Notes under the pieces: model-generated
The model's database searches: none
What the model saw: only the letters and a program-made list of their open reading frames with translations
What the model was told of the DNA's origin: nothing
Position numbers and translations under genes: made by a program
NCBI RefSeq assembly: GCF_016616885.1
Contig: NZ_CP067102.1
Span: forward strand, 3,934,501 to 3,998,500
Origin: Bradyrhizobium diazoefficiens
GTDB taxonomy: Bacteria > Pseudomonadota > Alphaproteobacteria > Rhizobiales > Xanthobacteraceae
Direction: 5' to 3'
DNA: 64,000 nucleotides
Part shown: positions 37,126 to 44,802 of the stretch, piece after piece
Position numbering within the stretch: position 1 is the first letter of the stretch
Layout of the letters: every line of letters starts with the position of its first letter

Positions 37126-37159
37126 GCGCGGCCTCTTGGCTCAGAAATGGCGTCGCGTC

Positions 37160-37666
37160 TCAGAAGTCGAGGGAGATCCTGACGCAGGCCTTTTCGAGCC
37201 GGGTCTTCAGCGTCGCGAGCTTGGCGGTGAATTCCGTCAGTTCGTTCTCATCGAACTCCTGGAAGACGAATTCGCGAATCGTCTTGTACTGCTCGTTAAG
37301 GCTCGCGATGTGCTTCTGCGTTTTCTCGACCAGCGACAGCCGCACCACGCGGGCGTCGGTCGGTGAGGGGCGGCGGCGCAGCAGGCCCTTCTTCTCCAGC
37401 AGCTTGGACTGGGTGGTGACGAAGGACGGGTCGACATGAAGCAGCTTGGAGACCACGTTGATGGGAACGCCGTCGTCCTTGTCGAGGTCGGAGATCGCCA
37501 TCAGGATCAGCCATTGCGGTCCGCTGATGCCGAGCGTCCTGGCCCAGAACTGACGCAGCTCCTCCAAATACATGTTGATCGACGATATCTCCCAGGTGAA
37601 TCGCCTGATGATATCGAGATTGCCGGCGGACCGGAGGCGCGCCCCTTCTTTCCTCGTCGCTGACAC
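37160..37666 (-). CDS. MarR-family transcriptional regulator
   Basis: 168 residues: dimerisation helix 'IIRRFTWEISSINMYLEELR', winged helix 'PINVVSKLLHVDPSFVTTQS', then 'KLLEKKGLLRRRPSPTDARV' with the wing. The GTG at 37666 has GGGAGTGA 6-8 bp upstream and gives a natural N-terminus; the frame stays open further upstream. It is convergent with the hydrolase-fold gene. A palindrome (37759-37780) lies upstream and could be its operator. Confidence 0.85.
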   Translation of the reverse strand: MSATRKEGARLRSAGNLDIIRRFTWEISSINMYLEELRQFWARTLGISGPQWLILMAISDLDKDDGVPINVVSKLLHVDPSFVTTQSKLLEKKGLLRRRPSPTDARVVRLSLVEKTQKHIASLNEQYKTIREFVFQEFDENELTEFTAKLATLKTRLEKACVRISLDF

Positions 37667-38080
37667 AGCGTCACTCCCGCGGGCTGGTTTCTTTCTTGGC
37701 CGGTGTTCGCGGCGGCCATAGTCCACGCAAGCCTGCCCTGACGCAAGTGCAGAGCAGAGTAATTGTGTCACGGAAATTACAAATATGATCGGGTCAGCCT
37801 TTTTAAGCTCCTGGCGTCCGGTGTTGCACTAGGGACACAGGTTTAGTGAAACCACAAAGCTGAGTTGATAAACTATTTTGATTAACGGAACGGCGCAGGC
37901 ATATTGATCCGTGACGGTGGGGGGTTCTCGATCGTCCCGTTGCAGGTGGTCCGCTCACGTCCCTCGCGTCGAATGCGGGTGTGTCCGAAAGCGCGAAGCG
38001 GCCGAGCGGATTTGAAGAGACGGGGATCTGGGGGGCCTCACGGTCCGGTCTCCGCAAAATGTGCAACTTGGAGGTTTTAA
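37667..38080. other. Long intergenic region between MarR and porin genes
   Basis: 414 bp. It contains an inverted repeat at 37759-37780 and AT-rich stretches at ~37757-37880, likely holding both promoters. A GGAGG Shine-Dalgarno (38070-38074) precedes the porin ATG. There is no convincing frame; the long leader of the porin mRNA may be regulatory. Confidence 0.5.
37759..37780. promoter_or_regulatory. Palindrome, candidate MarR operator
   Basis: GTAATT (37759-37764) and AATTAC (37775-37780) are perfect 6-bp arms around GTGTCACGGA. It is 93 bp upstream of the MarR start. Confidence 0.4.
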
Positions 38081-39628
38081 ATGAAAGTAGTGAAGAGCCT
38101 TTTGCTCGGCACTGCGGCGGGTCTCATCGCCGTCGGTGGAGCTCAGGCGGCTGATCTTCCGGTCAAGGCCAAGGCGGTCGAATACGTGAAGATCTGCTCC
38201 CTGTACGGTGCGGGTTTCTACTACATCCCGGGCACCGACACCTGCATCAAGCTGGGTGGTTACCTGCGCGCTGACGCCATTCTCGGCGGCGCCGGCGACT
38301 ACGGTTTCAATAACAGCACGAGCTCTGTGAACGGTGGGTCAAACAACCGTGTGACCAACTACTATTACAGCCGCGCCCGTTTCGACCTCAACGTCGACAC
38401 CCGCACGGCGACCGAATACGGCGTTGTTCGCACCTACGCCGACGTGGTTTTCACCTATGATACGTCCAACATCACCGGCAGCAGCCCGTCGACGATCTCG
38501 CCCAGTGCGCCGGCGCTCGGTCTGTACCATGCGTTCATCCAGTTCGCCGGTTTCACTTTCGGCCGCACGGTCTCGATCTTCGATGCCCCGTGGCAGAGCT
38601 ATCCGGCTGGCGGTCCCGATTCCATTCCGGGCGGCTCCAACCACGTCAACGGTGTGAACCAGGCTGCCTACACGGCTGACTTCGGCCAGGGCATCACCGG
38701 TTCGCTGGCGTTGGAAGAGGAGACGTCGGCGTCAAACGGTCAGTCGAACCTGTGGAACGTCACCGGTTTCACGGCCTCCAGTGCTGTTAACGGCGCGGGT
38801 GCCATTGTTACGACTTCCGCTGCTGCAAACGCTGCTGCCGCCCTCATCCAGGGCAACTACGGCGTCCAGGCTTGGGGTGGAACGCGCGTCCCCGATATCA
38901 TTGGTGCGGTCCGTGTCGACCAGGCCTGGGGTCTGGCCCAGATCTCGGTTGCGGCAAAGGATCTCCATCCCGGCTACTACGGCACGACTGAACCAACCGG
39001 TCATCCCTCGGACAAGTGGGGTTGGGCTGTGCAGGGTTCGTTGTCGATCAAGAACATCCCGACCGGTGCGGGCGACAACATCAACCTGCAGGCCGTCTAC
39101 ACCGACGGTGCAACGCGTTACAACTTCCAGAGCTTGTTCCCGCAGAGCTTCTTCATGTTCAGCGGTAGCGGCACCGGCGCGTATCAGAGCATCGGCTTCG
39201 CCGGTCTCGCTGACGGCGTCTTTGGCGCCGGTGGCAGCATCGATACCGTCAAGACCTGGGGCATCCGTGGTGGCTATACCCACAACTGGAGCCCGAACTG
39301 GGCGAGCGCCGTCTACGGCGGTTATGCCCAGCTGAAGTACGGCACCACGGGCAAGGCCCTGATCTGCGCCAACTTCGCGTCGATCGCAGTGGCAGGTTCG
39401 ACCTGTAATCCGGACTTCAACTTCGGCGTGATCGGTGTCAACACGATCTGGACTCCGGTCAAGAACCTGGCGTTCACGGCGGACCTGAGCTGGTCGCGTC
39501 TGGACCAGAAGTACTCTGGCGCCATCACTGCCCCGGCCATTTCGACTGCCGCCAAGCCGGCTGCCGTGTACGAGCTGAAGGACCAGAACTCGGTGACCAT
39601 GATGCTGCGCGCTCAGCGCAACTTCTAA
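38081..39628 (+). CDS. Porin_2-family outer-membrane porin (Omp2/RopA type)
   Basis: 515 residues. Signal peptide 'LLLGTAAGLIAVGGAQA' with cleavage before 'ADLPVKAKAVEYVKICSLYG', the near-universal start of mature Rhizobiales porins. Then 'FYYIPGTDTCIKLGGYLRAD', many amphipathic beta-strands, and a C-terminal Phe ('MMLRAQRNF') recognised by the BAM machinery. It forms trimeric general-diffusion channels. A strong GGAGG site and a very good terminator suggest high expression. Codon usage is strongly biased, as for abundant proteins. Confidence 0.95.
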   Translation: MKVVKSLLLGTAAGLIAVGGAQAADLPVKAKAVEYVKICSLYGAGFYYIPGTDTCIKLGGYLRADAILGGAGDYGFNNSTSSVNGGSNNRVTNYYYSRARFDLNVDTRTATEYGVVRTYADVVFTYDTSNITGSSPSTISPSAPALGLYHAFIQFAGFTFGRTVSIFDAPWQSYPAGGPDSIPGGSNHVNGVNQAAYTADFGQGITGSLALEEETSASNGQSNLWNVTGFTASSAVNGAGAIVTTSAAANAAAALIQGNYGVQAWGGTRVPDIIGAVRVDQAWGLAQISVAAKDLHPGYYGTTEPTGHPSDKWGWAVQGSLSIKNIPTGAGDNINLQAVYTDGATRYNFQSLFPQSFFMFSGSGTGAYQSIGFAGLADGVFGAGGSIDTVKTWGIRGGYTHNWSPNWASAVYGGYAQLKYGTTGKALICANFASIAVAGSTCNPDFNFGVIGVNTIWTPVKNLAFTADLSWSRLDQKYSGAITAPAISTAAKPAAVYELKDQNSVTMMLRAQRNF

Positions 39629-39654
39629 TCATCGATCGCGCAAATCGATCAGAG

Positions 39655-39684
39655 AACCCCGGCGGGAAACCGCCGGGGTTTTTT
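39655..39684 (+). terminator. Rho-independent terminator of the porin gene
   Basis: AACCCCGGCGG (39655-39665) pairs with CCGCCGGGGTT (39670-39680) around GAAA and is followed by TTTT. Confidence 0.95.
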
Positions 39685-39693
39685 GATGAAAGG

Positions 39694-39880
39694 CTGATTT
39701 GTAAAATCAGAAATGCCCTGCGCGAGCGAAGACGAGCTATGCGATTCGATTGCCACCAATCTTATTTACTTACCTGAGTTGATCAGCTATATAGCTGTCA
39801 GCCGGTTCCAAAAAATCTCGGCTCTTAGCTTCACGCTAAGCCTCCAGAAACCTCCGGTAGTGCCCTGCCGGAGGTTTTTC
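39694..39880 (+). ncRNA. Candidate structured small RNA (hypothesis)
   Basis: Between the porin terminator and gcrA lie, in order: a hairpin CTGATTT/AAATCAG (39694-39710), a perfect 14-bp palindrome CAGCTATATAGCTG (39784-39797), a hairpin CTTAGC/GCTAAG (39824-39840), and an intrinsic terminator (39849-39880). No protein-coding frame explains the terminator on the plus strand. A small RNA is one reading; a bidirectional terminator for gcrA with chance palindromes is another. Confidence 0.3.
39849..39880. terminator. Intrinsic terminator between porin and gcrA
   Basis: AACCTCCGG (39849-39857) and CCGGAGGTT (39868-39876) form a perfect stem followed by TTTC on the plus strand. On the minus strand it lies 26 bp after the gcrA stop with a weaker T-tract, so it may serve both directions. 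Confidence 0.8.
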
Positions 39881-39905
39881 GTTGTGGGGCAGGGGACGGC
39901 GGGCT

Positions 39906-40394
39906 TCAGCCGCGCACGACACGCGCACGCGAGTTCGGCCGGTAGGCGAGGCGGCTGTGGCCTGCGCAATAGGGCTGTCCGTCGTGCGCGGCGTTGCCGC
40001 AGAAGCAGAAATCCTCCGCACCGGGCGTCGAGATCGGCCAGCGGCAGCGGTTTTCGCCGAGCTCCATCAGCGAGCAGCGATTGGCTTCGTCAATTGGTCC
40101 GGTCGCGACAGGCACGACAGATTCGCCGTAGATCGTGGCGAGCATCTCAAATTGCAGCCGGGGCACCGCTTTTTGCGTGCGCGGCGCGCCAGTCCGGTCC
40201 TGGTGCCTGTCTTGGGGTCTGCGCTCGTCGACCGAGCGGCCGCGCGTGAGATTCAGCCGCGACAGCTTGCCGATCACGGCGTTGCGGCTGACGCCGATGT
40301 CGGCGGCGATCTCGCGGCAGGACAGACCGGCCTCGAAATGTTGCTTCAGAAGTTCAATTCGTTCGTTGGTCCAGGTCGGTGAGAGAACAGGCAT
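39906..40394 (-). CDS. gcrA: GcrA-family cell-cycle regulator
   Basis: 162 residues. The N-terminal DNA-binding module 'WTNERIELLKQHFEAGLSCR', 'EIAADIGVSRNAVIGKLSRL' is diagnostic of GcrA. The C-terminal part has the cysteine-containing sigma-interacting region 'ANRCSLMELGENRCRWPIST' and 'FCFCGNAAHDGQPYCAGHSR'. GcrA binds sigma-70 and activates cell-cycle promoters with methylated GANTC sites. The start at 40394 ('MPVLSPTW') is chosen; 8 extra codons are possible. Genomes of this group often have more than one gcrA-like gene, so this may not be the master copy. Confidence 0.9.
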   Translation of the reverse strand: MPVLSPTWTNERIELLKQHFEAGLSCREIAADIGVSRNAVIGKLSRLNLTRGRSVDERRPQDRHQDRTGAPRTQKAVPRLQFEMLATIYGESVVPVATGPIDEANRCSLMELGENRCRWPISTPGAEDFCFCGNAAHDGQPYCAGHSRLAYRPNSRARVVRG

Positions 40395-40466
40395 TGTAAC
40401 GGTCCCCGGTTGCGACAATCGACCAACCGCAGCTCGAGATCCGTCCGCTTCACGTTCGGCGCGCGC

Positions 40467-40664
40467 TCACGTCCTGCCATTGTCGCGAATCGACAAAAGC
40501 CCGTCCTTGATGGCGAGACGGATGCCTTCCTCGATCAATGTCCGTGCGACGCCGGGAACGCTGGTGCCGTGGGTGCCCTGTCTCACCAACTTCTCCAGGT
40601 AGGTGATGGTCGAGAGCGCCAAGGTTACGGGAATGCGGTCAGTTTCGGCTTTTTCGGTGGCCAT
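40467..40664 (-). CDS. Small ribbon-helix-helix-like hypothetical protein
   Basis: 65 residues: 'DRIPVTLALSTITYLEKLVR' then 'TSVPGVARTLIEEGIRLAIK' looks like a beta-strand plus two helices of the RHH/CopG kind. It may bind DNA, but the fold assignment is by eye. It lies upstream of gcrA on the same strand (73 bp). No toxin-like partner is adjacent. Confidence 0.6.
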   Translation of the reverse strand: MATEKAETDRIPVTLALSTITYLEKLVRQGTHGTSVPGVARTLIEEGIRLAIKDGLLSIRDNGRT

Positions 40665-40865
40665 GGCCCGAACGCTAGCCTCTTACTCGGGTACATAAAA
40701 GTAACGATTAAGACTCTATTTAGGTTCAGGGGTGGAAGTCAAATGGCGGCTGAGCTCGTCGCTTAGATCGTTGGAATCGTGCAGGAAATCAGACGCGACT
40801 CAGCACGCCGCGCGGGATGTCCGGGCGGCCGTGGAATGTGGAGCGGTCAGGAGGTACCGGCGATA

Positions 40866-41807
40866 TCAGCCGTGCACGATCGTCTTTTCGATCATGCAAT
40901 GGATGCCCTTGGAGCCGTTGACGGTCTGGGTGACCCGCAGATCGGCCGCGAGACTGCACAGTGTATAGGCGTCCTCGCGCGACAGATTTCGCGTCTCGCC
41001 AAGCAGCACGATCATATCGCGCAGCGCCCGCACCGCGCATTGGTCGAGGTCAGGGTCCATTGCCATGGTCATGTAGTGGGTCGGCGTCTCCGCGCGCGGA
41101 TAGTCGAATCGCAAATCCTTGCGCAACGTCAGCCGGAAGCGGCCCTGCAGCGCCGTCTCGATCGCTGTGACGCAGACCTCGCCGTCGCCCTGCACGCCGT
41201 GGCCGTCGCCGCAGGAGAACATCGCGCCAGGAACGAATACCGGCAGAAACAACGTCGCGCCGGCGCCGAGCTCCTTGTTGTCGAGATTGCCGCCCATGGC
41301 GCGCGGGACAAGCGAGGAGATGCGGCCCCAGGCCGGCGGCGGCGAAACGCCCATCACGCCGAAAAACGGTTTTAGCGGCAGGTCGAGGCCCCACGGCATG
41401 CGGCCGACCATGCGCGTCCGGTCCAGTGGAATGTTGAGGATGCGCGTCTCGTGGAAATCGTCGGGCAGGGTGCCGGACAATGGCTTGATCATGTTCCAGC
41501 CCCAGTCCTGGCGGAGCTGGACGTCGAGGATTTCGACTGCGAGCACATCGCCGGGCTCGGCGCCTTCGACCGCGACCGGGCCGGTCAGGATGTGGCCGGG
41601 CAGCATGCGCTCGTTCTTGGTATGAACCTCGAACATCTCCGGTGGAATGTGAAACTTGCTGCGGTCGGGCAGCATGTCCGGCCCGCCGCTGATGGTATCG
41701 ATGGTCACCTCATCGCCGCTGGCGATGGTGAGGACGGGCTTGAGCGCGGCTTCAAAGAAGCCCCAATGGCAGGTCTCGGGACTTGAATGCAGGTGATGAT
41801 GGGTCAT
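40866..41807 (-). CDS. Acetamidase/formamidase-family protein
   Basis: 313 residues of the FmdA/AmdA family: 'HWGFFEAALKPVLTIASGDE', 'ILTGPVAVEGAEPGDVLAVE', 'WGRISSLVPRAMGGNLDNKE', and the hallmark 'FSCGDGHGVQGDGEVCVTAI'. These enzymes hydrolyse short amides such as formamide or acetamide to ammonia and acid; the exact substrate cannot be read from sequence. It appears monocistronic and is divergent from the YdcF gene. Confidence 0.88.
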   Translation of the reverse strand: MTHHHLHSSPETCHWGFFEAALKPVLTIASGDEVTIDTISGGPDMLPDRSKFHIPPEMFEVHTKNERMLPGHILTGPVAVEGAEPGDVLAVEILDVQLRQDWGWNMIKPLSGTLPDDFHETRILNIPLDRTRMVGRMPWGLDLPLKPFFGVMGVSPPPAWGRISSLVPRAMGGNLDNKELGAGATLFLPVFVPGAMFSCGDGHGVQGDGEVCVTAIETALQGRFRLTLRKDLRFDYPRAETPTHYMTMAMDPDLDQCAVRALRDMIVLLGETRNLSREDAYTLCSLAADLRVTQTVNGSKGIHCMIEKTIVHG

Positions 41808-41846
41808 TTGCCGCGTCCAATCATAAGAAACTCGTCATGAGATCCT

Positions 41847-41933
41847 GTTATGCCCGGGCTTGACCCGGCAATCGATCCTCTTCCAAGAAGATTTCTGAAG
41901 ATGGGCGGGCGGGTCAAGCCCGCGCATGGCACG
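41847..41933. repeat. Palindromic repeat related to type A, at the ydcF 5' end
   Basis: GCCCGGGCTTGACC near 41852 and GGTCAAGCCCGCGC near 41912 form long inverted arms around a ~45-bp centre. The unit overlaps the first in-frame codons of the YdcF reading frame. Confidence 0.7.
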
Positions 41934-42758
41934 ATCATTTCAGCGAGGCTTCCCCTGTACTTCCTTCTTTCCAAGACGCTCGGCGCCGCAGTGGTGCCGA
42001 TCAATCTTCTGGCCGAACTCGGGATCATCGCGGTCGTGTTGATGGCAACGCGTTTTGCCGGGCTCGGCCGGAAGCTGGCCACGACCACGCTGATCCTGTT
42101 CGCGCTCGCTGCCTTTTCGCCGCTTGGCAATCTCTTGCTCTATCCGCTTGAGTCACGTTTTCCGGCGTGGGATCCGTCGCGCGGCACACCCGACGGCATC
42201 ATCGTGCTGGGCGGCTCGGTTGATACCGATCTGTCGGCGGCGCATCACACGCCGGTGGTCTCACACGCGGCCGATCGTTTTTTTGCGCCGGCCGAGCTTG
42301 CGCGTCGCTATCCGAATGCGCGCATCGTCTTCACGGGGGGCTCTGCGAACCTGGTCTCGCCCGGCGCCAGGGAAGCCGACTACTCGGTACCGATCCTGGA
42401 AAATATCGGCATATCGAGGGAACGCCTGATCGTGGAACGGGACTCGCGCAACACCTACGAGAATGCGATCTTCACGAAGCGCTTGGTGGCACCGAAACCG
42501 GGCGAGCGCTGGCTGCTGGTGACCTCGGCCTTTCACATGCCGCGTTCGATGGGGATATTCCGCAAGGCTGGATTTGATGTCGAAGCCTATCCCGTCGACT
42601 GGCGGATGGGCGGGCGCGACGATCTGTTCTCTTTCACCAATGTCGGTTCGGACGGTCTCGGCCGAACCGACACGGCTGTGCGCGAATGGATCGGCCTCGT
42701 GGCCAACCGCCTCGTGGGCAGGACCAGCGAGTTGCTTCCCGGGCCGGCCAAGGACTAG
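41901..42758 (+). CDS. YdcF/ElyC-family (DUF218) membrane protein
   Basis: About 285 residues. Two N-terminal membrane segments ('AVVPINLLAELGIIAVVLMA' and 'LILFALAAFSPLGNLLLYPL') precede a DUF218 domain: 'DGIIVLGGSVDTD', 'ARIVFTGGSANLV', 'RDSRNTYENAIFTKRLV' and 'VTSAFHMPRSMGIFRKAGFD'. E. coli ElyC of this family affects envelope (lipid-II/ECA) biogenesis. The start is uncertain: the usual family beginning 'YFLLSKTLG' lies at ~41960 with no ATG/GTG/TTG directly before it. In-frame ATGs at 41901 and 41850 fall inside a palindromic repeat. Confidence 0.8.
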   Translation: MGGRVKPAHGTIISARLPLYFLLSKTLGAAVVPINLLAELGIIAVVLMATRFAGLGRKLATTTLILFALAAFSPLGNLLLYPLESRFPAWDPSRGTPDGIIVLGGSVDTDLSAAHHTPVVSHAADRFFAPAELARRYPNARIVFTGGSANLVSPGAREADYSVPILENIGISRERLIVERDSRNTYENAIFTKRLVAPKPGERWLLVTSAFHMPRSMGIFRKAGFDVEAYPVDWRMGGRDDLFSFTNVGSDGLGRTDTAVREWIGLVANRLVGRTSELLPGPAKD

Positions 42759-42803
42759 AACAGCCTCAGTAGCCCAACAATAGGGGCACGCCGGGAGGAT
42801 GCC

Positions 42804-43586
42804 ATGCAGCAGCCAGCCGCTGATACGATCGATCTTGCCGGCCTCGTGGCCGATCTCAACAGCCTGTTGCGGCTGAAGACCACGGTGATTGGCATGAAGC
42901 TGTTCGCGCGCGTCGCCGACATGGAGGCGATCCCGAAAATCCGGCGGCCGAATGCGGTCCACACCACCGACCAGATCGTCAGCATGGCTTCGCGCCTGGG
43001 ATGGACCGTCGGCATTACCGCCGACGATCTCGTCGGCGCGCAGTGCCGCGCGGTGATCGGGCTTAGCCCCCAGGACGAGAAATGGCTCGCCGGCGAAAAT
43101 TATGTCGGGGTCTGGCACGGCACCGCAGAGGATGCGCGCAAGCGCCAGGAGGCGCTGGACGTGGTTCCGTTCGGGCAATATCAGGCGCTCGCGGTCAGCC
43201 CGCTGGCGAGCGGCCGGCTCGATCGACCCGACATCTGCCTCGTCTACGCAACGCCCGGCCAGATGATCATCCTGATCAACGGGCTACAATATACCGGCTA
43301 CAAGAAGTTCGAATGGGGCGTGGTCGGCGAGACCGCTTGCGCCGATTCCTGGGGACGGGCGCTCAAAAGCGGCGAGCCCAGCCTGTCCTTGCCATGCTAT
43401 GCCGAACGACGCTATGGCGGCGTGCCGGACGAGGAGATGCTGATGGCCTTGAAGCCGCATCATCTCGCCAAAGCAATCGAAGGCATGAAGGCGCTGGCCA
43501 AGAACGGCCTGCGCTACCCGATCCCGCCCTATGGAATTCAAAGCGACGTCCGCGCCGGCATGGGCGTGAGCTACGCGAAGAAGTAA
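42804..43586 (+). CDS. DUF169-family protein
   Basis: 260 residues. 'LRLKTTVIGMKLFARVADME' at the N-terminus and 'NYVGVWHGTAEDARKRQEAL', 'ICLVYATPGQMIILINGLQY', and 'CADSWGRALKSGEPSLSLPC' are typical of the DUF169 family, which has no assigned activity. Conserved cysteines occur at 'GAQCRAVIG', 'ETACADSWG' and 'LPCYAER'. Nine bases separate it from the first saccharopine-dehydrogenase-like gene, so it is probably the first gene of that operon. Confidence 0.8.
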   Translation: MQQPAADTIDLAGLVADLNSLLRLKTTVIGMKLFARVADMEAIPKIRRPNAVHTTDQIVSMASRLGWTVGITADDLVGAQCRAVIGLSPQDEKWLAGENYVGVWHGTAEDARKRQEALDVVPFGQYQALAVSPLASGRLDRPDICLVYATPGQMIILINGLQYTGYKKFEWGVVGETACADSWGRALKSGEPSLSLPCYAERRYGGVPDEEMLMALKPHHLAKAIEGMKALAKNGLRYPIPPYGIQSDVRAGMGVSYAKK

Positions 43587-43595
43587 AGGCCGACC

Positions 43596-44774
43596 ATGAG
43601 CTCTGCGAAATTCGACATCGTCGTCTACGGCGCGACCGGTTTCACCGGCCAGCTCGTCGCCGAATATCTGACCCAGCACTATAAGACTGACAAGACACTG
43701 AAATGGGCGATGGCAGGGCGCAGCCTCGGCAAGCTGAAAGCGGTACGCGACGCAATCGGCGCGCCTGGGAACACGCCGTTGATCGTCGCGGATGCGTCGG
43801 ACGCGGCCTCGCTAAGGGCGATGGCCGAGCAGACGATGTCGGTGATTACCACCGTCGGTCCGTATCAGCTCTACGGTGAGGAACTGCTCGCGGCCTGCGT
43901 CGCCACCGGCACTGATTATTTCGATCTGTGCGGCGAGCCGATCTGGATGCGGCAGATGATCGACAAGTACGAGGCGGCTGCAAAGGAAAGCGGCGCGCGT
44001 ATCGTGTTCTCCTGTGGCTTTGACTCCGTGCCGTTCGAGCTCGGTACGTTCTTCGTGCAGGAAGAGGCCAAGCGCGTGTTCGGCACACCAGCTGCGCGCG
44101 TGAAGGGCCGCGTGCGCGACATGCGCGGCACGCTGTCGGGCGGTACCGCGGCGAGCGCGAAGGCGACTTTCGATGCCGTTGCCAAGGACATCAGCCTCAT
44201 CGCGATCCTGAACGATCCGTTCGCGCTGACGCCGGGCTTCGCCGGACCGAAGCAGCCGAAGGGCAACAGATCGCTGCTCGAGGAGGATCTGCAATCCTGG
44301 GCCGCGCCGTTCATGATGGCACTGATTAACACCCGCAACGTCCATCGCTCCAACATGCTGATGGGCTTTCCCTACGGCCAGGATTTCGTCTACGACGAGA
44401 TGGTTCTGACGGGCCCCGGCGAGAAGGGCGAGGCCAACGCCAAGCGCGTGATGGCGGCCAACGCTGAGAAGACCGGCCCGAGCGCGCCGAAGCCGGGTGA
44501 GGGACCGTCGAAGGAAGAGCGCGAGAACGGGCTCTTCAATCTGCTTTATGTCGCGATCGCGCCCGACGGCCGTGCGGTCCGCGCCGGCGTCACCGGCGAC
44601 CGCGATCCCGGCTACGGCTCGACCTCGAAGATGATCTCCGAATGCGCCATCTGCATGCTGCGCGACGTGACCGATGTCGCAGCCGGCTTCTGGACACCGG
44701 GCGCAGCGATGCAGCACAAGCTGATCAAGCGGCTGCGGGACAATGCGGGGCTGACGTTCGCCGTGGAAGCATAA
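43596..44774 (+). CDS. Saccharopine-dehydrogenase-like / trans-acting enoyl reductase family protein, copy 1
   Basis: 392 residues. An N-terminal Rossmann fold 'DIVVYGATGFTGQLVAEYLT' is followed by 'TVGPYQLYGEELLAACVATG', 'DYFDLCGEPIWMRQMIDKYE' and 'IVFSCGFDSVPFELG'. This is the SCCPDH/trans-acting enoyl-reductase family, whose mycobacterial members act in lipid (PDIM) synthesis; other members are uncharacterised. It is one of two tandem paralogs, ~75% identical by eye with the next gene. No polyketide synthase is nearby. Confidence 0.87.
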   Translation: MSSAKFDIVVYGATGFTGQLVAEYLTQHYKTDKTLKWAMAGRSLGKLKAVRDAIGAPGNTPLIVADASDAASLRAMAEQTMSVITTVGPYQLYGEELLAACVATGTDYFDLCGEPIWMRQMIDKYEAAAKESGARIVFSCGFDSVPFELGTFFVQEEAKRVFGTPAARVKGRVRDMRGTLSGGTAASAKATFDAVAKDISLIAILNDPFALTPGFAGPKQPKGNRSLLEEDLQSWAAPFMMALINTRNVHRSNMLMGFPYGQDFVYDEMVLTGPGEKGEANAKRVMAANAEKTGPSAPKPGEGPSKEERENGLFNLLYVAIAPDGRAVRAGVTGDRDPGYGSTSKMISECAICMLRDVTDVAAGFWTPGAAMQHKLIKRLRDNAGLTFAVEA

Positions 44775-44802
44775 GGTCTGCGATCCCCAGGAAGCGCGAT
44801 CC

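Noticed and set aside
40467..40664. Antitoxin of a toxin-antitoxin pair
   Set aside because: The protein may be RHH-like, but no small toxin-like gene is next to it; the neighbours are gcrA and a formamidase-like gene.
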